From Piscicola geometra (taxonomy: Eukaryota; Annelida; Clitellata; Hirudinida; Piscicolidae), in assembly GCA_943735955.1 (NCBI GenBank), contig OX030965.1, positions 7,661,306 through 7,725,305 on the forward strand: DNA of 64,000 bases, read 5' to 3'. The position numbers were made by a program, and so were the translations under genes. The notes beneath the pieces were generated by a model. That model worked only from the letters and a program-made list of their open reading frames with translations, was not told where the DNA came from and searched no databases. Below are positions 52,805 to 64,000 of the stretch, in pieces (position 1 is the first letter of the stretch; the number at the start of each line of letters is the position of its first letter).

Positions 52805-55800
52805 TCACCCCTTTCCCGACCTCTTGCCCCCTCTACTCGACGCCCCACCACAGCAGTAGACCACTTCATCCTCACCCCCTTCACCATGATCCACCATCGA
52901 AGTCTTAACGAAGACTGGCGAACCTTTGACAGTAGCCTCCCGTTGGCATGCCAACAAGGCAATGGCGGTCAGTAGGACCACCACGACGAGGAAAGTGCTC
53001 AGACACGTGACCAACGTCCAAGCGAGACTCTTCTCCGAGAGGCTGAACCAGGCGTTGGTGTGCGAGGCACTCGACTGCTTCACCAGGACGATCCTCAGTC
53101 GCAGCGAGGAGTTGAGGCTCCTCTCCTTGCCGCTGTCGACCGCCATCACCTCGACCACCAGACTGCGGTTGCGGAGGCTGCCACTCGACAAAGATGAGCT
53201 GTTCACGTACAAGTCCCTGTTGCTCACCAGTCTGCCTGACTTGCCGTCGATCGAAAAGAAGCTGTTCAGGTCCTCCTCACTCCCATCACTACTTCCATTT
53301 CCGCTCCTTCCTCCCAGCTGCCCACCATTCAACGCAGCCATCTTCTCTCTCACTGCCACTATTAAGTACGTCACTTCAGCGTTGGCAGCGTGGTCTGCGT
53401 CAGAGGCGCTCAGGATGGCGATGGTTTGACCACTCAGGAGAGGCTCCTGCTTCACCACAGTCGCCACTGCAGTCGACGGGCGCACGAAGGAAGGAGCGTT
53501 GTCGTTTTCGTCATCGACTGCAACCATGACAACCGAGGTGGATGTCAGAGTGAAGTCATGCATGTCGGTTGCCTTGACGACCAGTTTGTGTTGGGATGAG
53601 GCCTCTCTGTCGAGTGGTTGGTGGCAGCTGATGACGCCTTGGCGGTGGTCGATTGAAAAGGGACATTCACTTGTCTCTTTGCCTCCTCTCCCTTGTCTGC
53701 TTCTGTGTGCTTCTCTGTACCTGTCTCTCCTTTCATGGATTCCTTTCACATGCTTCATTCCTGTTCCATTGCTCCACAAATAAGTTCGTCTGCTACTGAA
53801 ACTTTGCTTTCGAGATGCTGACTTAATCTTGTAATCGAAAGCATCCTCCCCATCACCACTTGCATCTTCATCAACCCATTCTCCCTCTTCTGAATACTCC
53901 ACGATCTTCTTTTCCTGCAACTCGTCCCTCTTCCTTCCGTCGCAGTCGACGATGGCGAAGTTGAATTGGTTGTAGGGACTGCCATCGGCGTCACTCGCCC
54001 ACACCCAACCCACCTCGACCACCCCTTCGGTGTTCTCAGACAGCCTGAAGTGGTAGGCTGAGGCGGTGAAGAGGGGTGCGTTGTCGTTGACATCAAGCAC
54101 TTCCAGCTCCACCCATGCAGTTGCCGTCATCGCTGGACTTCCGTTGTCTGTAACCAGCACCTGCAGTGCGTAGGAAATAGTGACAAATATTTATGTTTAC
54201 TGAACTCATAATCTTATAAAGGTTCCTTTAAAAAGTTGATTTTTTCGTTAAATTAAAGTATTTGTTAAAAGGTGAAGATGTTTTAGAGCGTGGAAGGCTT
54301 GTTTCTCAACCTGTATCCTGTAGGCTTCAAACCTCTCCCTGTCCAGCTGGGTAACAGCCCTGATCTCACCACTCCCAACATCGATCCTCAAAAGCCCTTC
54401 TTCTGGCGGTTGTTGCTTGTGTTGTTGCTGTTGCTTGAGTTGTTGTTGCTTGTGTTGTAGTTGAAGGTTTTTGTTTGCCTTCAAAGACCCTTGTTTGTTG
54501 CTACTGACGTGCAATGTTGCGTTGTGTTGAGGCACACCGTTTGAATTACTTTGTCTGCTTCTTGTTTCATCTGCGCAAGTGAAACAGTCAAAAATACCTT
54601 TGTAAGCAGTGACCTATTTTTAAAACAATGAATAGTTTTCCAAGACAAGTGTAAATAATAAAAAAGGTTAAACGCTGCAGTAACCTTTTTGTGAGTTATG
54701 ATAGTGATACTGAACACTGTTCAGAGAGTAGCTGATCCTCGCGTTGTCTCCAGCATCGGCATCAGTTGCCATGACGACGCCTATGACTTGCGTCAGTGGC
54801 TGGTTCTCTGGCACCTTGAAGTGGTAGGAGGACTGGCTTGTGATTGGTTGGTTGTCGTTGACGTCATTGACGTATACAAGCAGCTGCTTCTGAGAGGTGA
54901 GGGCAGGCGTGCCGTGGTCTGTGCACACGAGGAGGAGCTTGAAGAAAACGTCACCATTGCCTACGTCATCAGCCAGAGCCTCCCTGTCGATGGTGAGTGC
55001 CGTGATGACGTTGTACTCCTTGCTGAACATCCTCTTCAGGCGGAAGTACTGCTTGCTTCCTCCCGCTGCTCTCAACGCCTGCGTCTGCCCCTCCTTGTAC
55101 ACCCGATCAGCGCCCTCCAAGTGACAGTCGAACTTCCCGTTCTTGCCCGAGTCCACGTCATTTCCCTTCACGTGACCCACGAAGGTTCCCGCGCTGAAGC
55201 CCTCTGTCACGTTGGCGCTCAAGGCACTCGTCTGACTGAGGGTGTTGATGATGATGCTGGGTGCGTTGTCGTTCTGGTCTCGCACTGTCACCTGCTCGTT
55301 GAATAAAATTAAAATAATGAAATGTCAGACTCCATTTATTAACCTGGCATAAATGACGCTTCCACTATTGCAAATATAATTAAGAGTATTTCGTTTGACT
55401 TTGTGCGTATTTGCTTAGAAACATATTGTTTATTGAGTTGAATTGCGGAGAAGAATGACTTGGCTCAGCCACTTGTCTTCATCTGGTGATTGCTGTGTCT
55501 GATTGATTGCACGTGTGCATTAGCTGATCATTCTCGCATCCCCTCTCCTCCTCATCTCAATCCTTCATACTCTGCTCTCTTCTCTCAAACTCTCCATCAC
55601 CAAACCTTTCTTCTTCTTCTCTTTTACCCTCCCAACATATCATTTTCTCTTTTCCCTCTCCCAATCTTCATGTTATTTCCCTAATTTCTCAGAAAATCTT
55701 CTCACCGCTGCAATCACAGCATCATCTTTTTGTTCGGCTTGTCGGTGATTTTTCACTCCCAGAGCGCCGCCATTAATACTCCCTTGAGCCTCTCAATTAT

Positions 55801-58800
55801 TGCCGTGTGATTATGCTCTCTTACATTGCACTTCTCGAACACTCGACTTCTCATCCCATCAGACAAACGTCTGCTAATCACTCAAACCTCTTCGTTCCAA
55901 AGATGCACTCATAATTTCCTTTTAATTTAATTAAAATGAGCTTCAAAATCAATCACATCATAGCACATTTAACCCTTATTCCATAAACCAATTCTGAATC
56001 CACACTTTAATCTGCTTATCCCTTCCACAACCACTGTCAATCTCTACGTTTTTTCCAGAACAAGAACATTTGCATCTTCACAACCATCTTCTCCTCCACT
56101 TCATCTACATCACTGTATCCCAAGTTCTCTACCCAACATCCATTCCCTGCAACCTTGACTGGAACTTCTGCTTGCAAACGAGTGGCTCCGTTGTCGGTAG
56201 CTGTGGCGATGAGGTGGCATGTGGGCGTGCGTTCGTGGTCCACTTCTCCAGCTACTCTTATATCCCCCGACCTGTGTGGTAGCGGTGGTAGTAGAATTAA
56301 GGTTTAATTATTAAACCTAGTTGTGGTAGTGGTTGTGATGCTGGATTCAGAGTGGAGAATTGCCAGTGAAAGTACCTCGCTTTCAAAGCATTGAGGCTCA
56401 CTTGGCGTTGATGTCGAAGAGGCCTCCGTAGATGCTGGCTGTGCTGTGCGCCCAAGAGTAAGTCACTTCCCCGTTCAGCCCTTCACGAAGATGCAAGGTG
56501 TTAGTAGTAGTAGCAGTAATAGTAGTAGAAGTAGTAGTAGTAGTTAAGTACTAGTCGTATTGTTGGTTATTCTAGTAGTAGTAGTAGTAGTAGTAATAGT
56601 AGTTAAGTACTAGTTGTATTGTTGGTTATTCTAGTAGAAGTAGTAGTAGTAGTTTTCTTAGAATTATTAAAAATATCGTCGATAATTACTCGTTCTTAAC
56701 ACGGCGATTAATCACTGATAAAACACGCCACTGATGGCCAGTTAACAACGCCTTTATAGCGCTTGCTCCCTCCACTCGTCCGCGAAGCCTTCTTACTATC
56801 CGATTTCATTGAATTAAATATTCTACAATTAATAAACCATCCTTGATTAATTAAACTTTAAATATATCTCATTATTTTATTCTTGAAAAACACCGTTAAA
56901 TTAATTAACCAATTAATTTAATAAACATTTAAATTATTCATTTAAATGCCATAAGCCATCCATGCCACAAACCACTGTCGACATCAAGGGCTAGAACCCT
57001 CGTGACCAGGCTTCCAATGGCGGCGTTTTCAAGCAGCTCACTTTCGTAGAGGGACTTCTCAAAGATGGGCGCGTTGTCGTTCACATCGAGAACCACTATG
57101 GCGATCTGGAAGAGGTTGTTCATCAAGGGCTTTGTGTTGCTTGTGCTATTTTTTTATGAATAGTACTACTTCTTGTAGTAGTGGTGAGAGTGGAGAGTAC
57201 TGAAAGAGTGATAAAATGTATTTTTAAGTCTATTTAATTGGTAGTTAACAAGCTTGAAAAGAGACATTAGATTATAGTGAAAAATAAAATGAGTATTTTA
57301 AACGTGTAACTCAAAAAAATTATTTAAGATGATAAATTATTTACTTATTTTCAGAAAGTACATTTTTATTTCCGAGAGTAATTGTTCGCTACAAGGAAGA
57401 CTTATGAACTCTTTGGTAGCCTGGCAACCGCTGTTGTGAGCACTTGTATCAGGCATTTTGAATTTTCTTTTTCACCATTTCTCAACTTTTCTCTAATTTA
57501 TTTTCTTTCTTTTCTAATGTCAAAATTTTTTTTAATGATTAATTTTTGAAACTTTCGATGCCCTTGAATATCTATTTATAAAATTGCATTAAAAAAATTA
57601 AATCATTCCATCCCAATCATCTACACTATGATACACTTTAATACTACTCCCCTTCAAGAGGCCACTAATCACATTTCAATACAACAACTTCAAACCACCT
57701 CGAGAGTCCCACTCTTGCTGGGCAGTCCTCCATCGTAGGCGACCACCTTGAGGAAGTGGTTGGCCTTGAACTCTGTGTTCAGCTCTGACGTCAGCTCTAC
57801 CTTCATCTCCATCGAACCATCCATTTTCTCTATAACCTGCAGTTTATTTCAAAGTGAAATTTATAAATTTAATTTATAGTCTAAATTAGAAATTTCAAAA
57901 ACTCTGAAATGTTTGTCTATAGAGAAACCAATGAGCACCTTAAGTTCGAACTTGTGGTCGGTAGGGTCGTCGACTTGCAGTAAGTAGCCAACCACAGAGT
58001 TTCTGTCGTCATCGAGGTCCTTTGCCATCAGGAAGGAGAAGCCGTTGCCCGCTGGAAGACTTTCTGGCAGTTCTTGCGTGATGTGGTCGTTGGGAAAGGT
58101 GGGGCTGTTGTCGTTGATGTCTGTGATGATGATCTGGCATCTGTGGAATTTTTCGCAAAGGTTTATACAATACAAGACATGTTTTTGTTTCTAGTTTTAT
58201 TTTCGATTTAAATTTAATTTCGCCGTAAAAATTGAATAAATAAATATTAAATTAATAAAAAACGTCAGAGCAGAGACCTGATGAGACTGAAGTGCTCAAA
58301 GGGGGAGAGGGCGATGTCGACATTCAAGGAGCACTGGTTGCTGAGGGAGACAGGCTGCAGAGTGACGTTCTGCTTGAAGCTGCTGTGGTCGCTGTGGTAG
58401 AAGCCACTGCTCAGACTGCCGACGATGCTGTCGTTTTTATAGCGTTTGACTTTGATTTTCTCAACGTATGCTTTAGCATCTCTTTTTGTCTGTCTGCGAA
58501 GGCCACTGAAGCCGCGTGGTCGCGAGTAGAAATGGCGCTGTCTGGCTGGCTGTCGAGGGTTCAGCGAGGGCCGACAGAGGCTTTCCCGGTCAACTCTGCT
58601 CCTCGTGAAGAGCACTCCAGTCTCGGCGTGCAGTGCCAGCCAAGGCAGGCCTGGGTCGCTCAAGAAGTTGAACGAAAGTTTCTCTAAAACCTCCCTAGGG
58701 TATTGCTCTTCGAGATGGGCATCCTTTCTGACGTCACCGATCATGTGACCTTCCTCCACTTCCTCTTGCAGGTGGTACACCAGTTGCGTGGTTGTCATAG

Positions 58801-58873
58801 TGACACAAGAGACAATGATGATGATGATGATGGCGGTAGTGATAGTTGTGGTGATGTTGGCAAGTTTATTCAT
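52805..58873 (-). CDS. Protocadherin B, complete (9 exons, 1162 aa)
   Basis: Exons: 58873-58278, 58140-57939, 57836-57699, 57105-56973, 56480-56402, 56271-56154, 55291-54685, 54570-54311, 54160-52805 (3489 nt, all phases agree). A signal-like N-terminus (ATITTAIIIIIIVSCV region) leads into about seven cadherin repeats delimited by TDINDNSPTF, LDVNDNAPIF, DQNDNAPSI, DVNDNQPI, DVNDNAPLF and DENDNAPSF. Repeat cores such as LDRERFEAYRIQ, VDHERTPTCHL and ATDADAGDNARISY are visible. A membrane helix (TLVTCLSTFLVVVVLLTAIALL, about 1090-1115) is followed by a tail of about 47 residues. Seven repeats resemble delta-1 protocadherins, but the tail lacks their conserved cytoplasmic motifs. A Gln-rich insert (HKQQQLKQQQQHKQQ) sits in exon 8. 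Protocadherin A lies on the same strand 44 kb away; the two are not a tandem duplicate at the sequence level I can see. Confidence 0.94.
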
Positions 58874-59628
58874 TCCGTCTGTGAGCAGAGAAGGGATAAT
58901 GAATGCATCGTTAATTGAAAGGTTATGTCTCGCAAAGCCTCAGCACACTTCCCAAGTAGCTTTTTCAAGGAACCTCAAGCATTAAAGAATTTGGCAACTT
59001 TCCAAAACTTTTCCACTTACTCTTTCTCCCTTCCAACTCCTCCTCATCTATCCAACCATTCATCTATCCATCCTCATCCATCCCTCATTCATCCCTCCTT
59101 CAGCCATCAGACAGCGACTCATCCATCCCTCATTCATCCCTCATCCATCCCTCATTCAGCCATCAGACAGCGACTCATTCGTCTTTTAAATTTTTGGACA
59201 TGCGCCACTATTGCAGCACAAAGGGGAAGTGACGCTTCTAACAGGATGCAATTAAATTCCTTTGTCTAGAAATATGTCCTTTCATTAAAGCTCCATTTAG
59301 ATTTATGCGACATCTCATTATATATTTTAATTGGTTCAATAAACTCAATTAATTAGTGCATGACTGACAGGCGTCTATAAAAGCGCTTGGAAGCTCCCTC
59401 CTTGCTGCTCCTTGCTGCTCTTCCAAGAAGCCATGCCCTTCCAATTGACATTCGCAACAAGGCATGCCACAGTCTGCTTCAGTTTGTCAGTGTCGTCTGC
59501 TTCTACTACTGAAACTCCAACTGAAGTCGCATGGAGACGTCCTGAGTGTTTCCAAGAAGCAAATTGCATCAAACTGCCGTGTGTTTTGGCAGACTACTCC
59601 ATGAAAAGCAATCGAAGCTCTGTTGCTC
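58874..59628. other. Upstream region of protocadherin B
   Basis: Promoter and leader side of protocadherin B. It includes a C/T/A-rich duplicated segment at about 59085-59185 (two copies of TCAGCCATCAGACAGCGACT). A + strand frame at 59412-59628 leads into the (CTA)n tract but has no recognised homology. Confidence 0.5.
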
Positions 59629-60285
<657 letters not shown>

Positions 60286-60477
60286 CCCCTCCCTTCCTTC
60301 CCCCTCTTTCCCAAAAGCACTATTACGGCAAAAAGTAAAGAGTTCACAAAAGGAATGGGAGCACTAATGGCGAGGGCGCGTTGTAATGGCGCACGTGGTC
60401 GCTCCACGCCTCGATGCGTCGAATCAGGGAGGATGTCTTGCGGAGTGCCAGCTCGAAATTGCCAGTTACTTTTTGTG

Positions 60478-60553
60478 CGTGTGTTTGGGAGACTTGTGCG
60501 TGTGTTTAAAGACTCTGTGCGTGTGTTTAAAGACTTTGTGCGTGTGTTTAAAA
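60478..60553. repeat. About 20-bp tandem repeat
   Basis: Four copies of GTGCGTGTGTTTAAAGACT(T), the first with GGGAGAC in place of AAAGAC. Confidence 0.93.
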
Positions 60554-62311
60554 GAAAGCTAGGCTTGAACGGTCTTATTACAGATTTCAATTTCTAATTA
60601 AAACTAAAAGTGAGTTTAGTAGCTGGAAGAAGCTGCAAAAGTTTTAATAATTTTAAAAAGCCAAAACAACTGAAATAGTTGTTTCGACGAAATAGTCTTC
60701 AACTCGGAGGGAATTGAAATGCTTCGGAGATTATCGGAGAGGAATTAATTCCTTTTCCTGGCCCCAGCGGTGTTGTTACGAGGGTCGTTTGGCCTTGCAG
60801 GAATTACCTCTGAAGGCAACGTAATCTCAGGACTTGTGTGTCAATGATGCGTATTTATTTGATTGCGGTTTCACTTACGTTTACTCTCCTTTGAGTGGTC
60901 CTGCCGCCGCCAATAATCAAATAGATTTCATCTTTTTTGTGAAATTCAATATTTTAAAATCAATTTTTGTTTTTTTCCGATTTTTAAGATTATATAGAGC
61001 TTTTTTACTTATTCTACTATAAACTCGCGAGGTATTATTTTTGCTTAAGTTTGCTTTTGAATGCTGAAAACGGAGGCCGAGACTGACACCACAAAACAAT
61101 AAATACACCAATAACTACAACAACAGCAACTAAAACAACAACAACAAGCACAACAACAACACAACAACAGCAACGACTGTACCAACAGTCTGTTGGATGC
61201 ATCTACACACGACAACATTACTCAAAAGACGGAAACGAGTGACGTCATCGATAATTTGGCGGGCTGATGTGGCTCGGAAATATGGGGGAAGCTCGTGAGG
61301 AGAGGGGATTAATGAAGGAGTCTAAGGAGACTGCCCTTCGTTGGCTGGGTGGCTGGGTGAGGGAGTCGGTGAGTCGATGGGTGTTTGAGAAAGGTGGCTG
61401 GGTGGGTGGGTGAGTGGGGGAGTGGGAGATTGGGTGGGTGGATGGTAGAAAGATGAAAAGATGGAAGGGTGGAAATAACAGTTTGGATGAATAAGAAGAA
61501 GATTAAGAGAATCAGTGAATGCCCGAAAAGAAGTGAAGACAAACGGTGCAGGATGGATGGATGGAATGACACAACCACGACACTCGAGAGCAAAGACAAC
61601 GACAACGACGACGACGACGACGATGACACACACACTGACAAAAGGGGTGCCTGAACGGGGTGCCTTATGGAAATACCTTAGTTACATGAAATAATAAAAA
61701 TATAATCATCGCTTCCCCGAGTTACGACGCCATTACGTCCGAATATGACGTCACTGGCGTCAAACGTAAACAAGACGTAAAATTAGGATTAAAGCGCTGA
61801 TGTTTAATAATAAACGATTAGGCTTTAAGACTGCTGTTTATCGCATCGAGCCTGCCTGTGTGTTTGTCTGTGTGTCTGTTTGTATGTCTGTTTGTGTGTC
61901 TGTTTGTTTGTGTGTGTTTTTAAGTTTGTATTTGAGTTATTGTGTTTTTGTGGATATATGTGTTTTGAGAGTTTTCTATATGCAGGTTCCACTTAAAGTG
62001 TTCATTCAATCAATTCCTCAAAGGTTTATGTGGCCTGAACTTTGCGTGAAAACTTTCCAGTTGTTGTTTTTCATAGTTGCCGCCAAATTGAAATGCATCC
62101 TCCAATATATTCCACACACCCTTCCCAAAAAGTCGATTACCTCCTTGCCGCCATGGTTACGGCGGCAAATGCATTTCACTTTACTTCCTTCAAATTTCAA
62201 AGTTCGCTTCAAAATAGTTCGTCTTGGCGTCCTTTCAGGCTTTCATGCAATCTCCCGCGACGCCTGCTTCGCTGCTTGGAGAGGCTGATAGTTGAAGAGG
62301 GAGAGTCAAAC

Positions 62312-62456
62312 TCTCCAGTGGCCTCCTGATGCAAAGGTGGCATCTTCAGCAAACTCTCCAGTGGCCTCCTGATGCAAAGGTGGAATCTTCAGCAGACTCT
62401 CCAGTGGCTTCCTAATGCAAAGGTGGCATCTTCAGCAGACTCTCCAGTGGCTTCCG
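62312..62456. repeat. 43-bp tandem repeat
   Basis: Three and a third copies of a unit containing CTCTCCAGTGGCCTCCTGAT and GCAAAGGTGGCATCTTCAGC, with about 95% identity. Unique sequence flanks it; function unknown. Confidence 0.95.
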
Positions 62457-64000
62457 AAGTGTTCTCAAGGCAGCATCGAGTTACAGAATGTCGCAGAGTG
62501 GAACGACCGCCTTTAGGAGACGATACAATCTTGTACTTTTATTTACGGCCTGCTCGCAACTTAATGGCTTCTTCGTCGCCATGACAACTGGTGAAGAGAC
62601 GACGTCTGCTTGCCTCCGCTGCCACATGTGGTTTCGATATGCGTGGAGTGTGGAGGTTTGGTGGAGGTGGTGTTCGAAAAAACAAAAGAAGAAAACTAAT
62701 GAAGTGGAGGAAGATTGGGCATTGGTGGAAAAGAAGTTGAATGAAGGTCTTGAGTCACTCAGTGGATGTCGTTTGTCTGATTGATCTCTCATTTCTGCAT
62801 TAAAAACACTTGCTCGTAGTCAGTTCACGAGACGATACGATCGCTTTGAAATAGAACTCACACGCATAATTCATCCTCTCGCCAGCTAATCTGGCTGTAT
62901 TTCAGCGAATTTATTTCCAAGCTTTCGAGCAGTTTCAACTTTATTTTTTTCGGCCGTAAATTAAAAACTTAAAACCAACGCGTCTATTCAATTTTTCCGC
63001 TACCATTTTGAAAGTGTGACTCTTGGTGACTCTTTAAATATCCATCTCTGACTCCTCTATCAAGCTCGCAATTATTAATTAATCAACCAATTAATTTGTT
63101 TAATTAACTAATCTTAAATTAAACAAATTAGACGTTTGCTCAATAGTTCATCATTTCGATGCATCGCAATTCATTTGAGAGGGACTCTGGTGGAGGGAGA
63201 GACAAGCTTCAGCGACCACTCCCTCAATGGAAGACCCAGGACAGAGAGACAAGGCAATGCTGCTGCTAATCATGTTATGAGCCAATCAATCACTGCCCCT
63301 CCACACCCATCACTTGAACAGCATTCCTGCTTGCATTAGGCGTCTCATGAATGTAGATAATCATTTTTTGTGGTCAAGTCCATAAATTATTTAATAATAA
63401 GCAACAAGGAAAGTGACTTTCGACTAATATTATTTTCCGTGGGTGTTTTATAGGACTTGTAAGAGGCGAGGAATGTACCAATTATATTTATTGAAGAGAG
63501 GGGCGGGAAGAGGTAATATTGAATTGAGAGTGGGACTCAACAAATAAGGGAAAATTCCTTTCTTGAAATGTTTTTTCTAGTGTTTTTTTGCATCTTTTTG
63601 AAGGCGTGTTCCTCGAGTGTATGCTTGCTTACTTCTGTTCCGAATGCACACCTCAGGTCTTAATCCAGAGCTCGAACTGAGCACTTTGTCTTTGCCTATT
63701 CCTTTTTTAACATTTGATTTTTATTACATTTTTTACCTTTAAACTTTTAGGTAAAATTGGCTATGAAACGTGAGAACCTTTCGAAGGGTCGCTAAATGTA
63801 CTCAAGGTAAGGACTTGTCTGCAGGAACAATCGATACTGGTGATACTGAATCGATAGTGGAGATGAGGATTCAAGCCAAACGACCTTTGCACCGCTTCAC
63901 GCACAAGCACCTGTTCGCACTGGGCGCCTGCGAGTCTGTCTGTCATCAATTATGCATGTGCCTGCATCTTCAATCAACACTCGTTCTGCCAGACGTTTGC

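Larger units (their letters stand above)
60286..64000. other. Gene-less right flank
   Basis: No coding exon with family similarity was found on either strand. It contains two small tandem repeats (60478-60553 and 62312-62456), an AAC-rich patch (61090-61165), a G-rich GGTGGGTGGG patch (61340-61445) and GT-rich DNA (61855-61920). Moderately GC-rich unique stretches at 60700-60840, 62040-62290 and 62440-62660 could be leader exons or enhancers of genes beyond the window. Confidence 0.5.

Noticed and set aside
62042..62329. 95-aa + strand ORF in unique, moderately GC-rich DNA
   Set aside because: No recognised domain, no splice partners, overlapped by equally long frames on the other strand.

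Overview
This window is spliced nuclear DNA from an animal. It encodes integrin, protocadherin, plakin, fibrinogen-domain and PH-RhoGAP proteins in exons of roughly 30-300 bp with GT-AG introns. AT-rich intergenic DNA and an exceptional load of simple repeats inside introns suggest a non-model invertebrate. A lophotrochozoan such as an annelid is my guess, but the sequence does not prove it. I built the gene models by hand from reading frames, splice sites and recalled family signatures. For eight of the ten genes the summed exon lengths are a multiple of three with matching phases across every junction. The first gene is cut by the left edge, and the 5' exons of TUBGCP5 are unresolved.

Layout, left to right: (1) the C-terminal part of a fibrinogen-related-domain protein (+, 1-1413). 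(2) Protocadherin A (-, 8388-3360, 5 exons), with a minisatellite filling its last intron. (3) A hAT-type MITE (8939-9668) with perfect terminal inverted repeats and an 8-bp target duplication. (4) A complete integrin beta gene (-, 17044-10048, 24 exons, 766 aa). (5) Head-to-head with it, HELQ DNA-repair helicase (+, 17592-24956, 19 exons, 1139 aa). (6) A compact plakin (+, 25924-34536, 24 exons, 871 aa). (7) An unrecognised low-complexity protein, possibly with a CABIT-like segment (+, 35205-37919). (8) A PH-RhoGAP protein (-, 43778-38245, 11 exons, 956 aa). (9) TUBGCP5 (-, 48854-44387), head-to-head with (10) PEX14 (+, 49129-51204, 240 aa). (11) MTHFS (-, 52217-51365, 211 aa), convergent with PEX14. 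(12) Protocadherin B (-, 58873-52805, 9 exons, 1162 aa). The last 5 kb contain a 650-bp (CTA)n tract and no gene I can support.

No operon or single pathway links the genes. Several act at the cell surface or cortex (integrin, two protocadherins, plakin, RhoGAP). HELQ, TUBGCP5, PEX14 and MTHFS are housekeeping. The two closest divergent pairs, integrin/HELQ and TUBGCP5/PEX14, probably share promoters.

The most unusual property is how repeats relate to splicing. Many introns begin with G/T-rich triplet arrays and end in the complementary C/A-rich arrays. In one intron the donor GT is the first dinucleotide of a (GT)n tract. In another, a 27-bp minisatellite has copied the splice acceptor four times. 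In a third, every minisatellite unit carries an AG|GT motif resembling a recursive splice site. Similar repeats have also expanded inside exons, giving Asp/Asn/His/Thr/Ser-rich inserts in otherwise conserved proteins.
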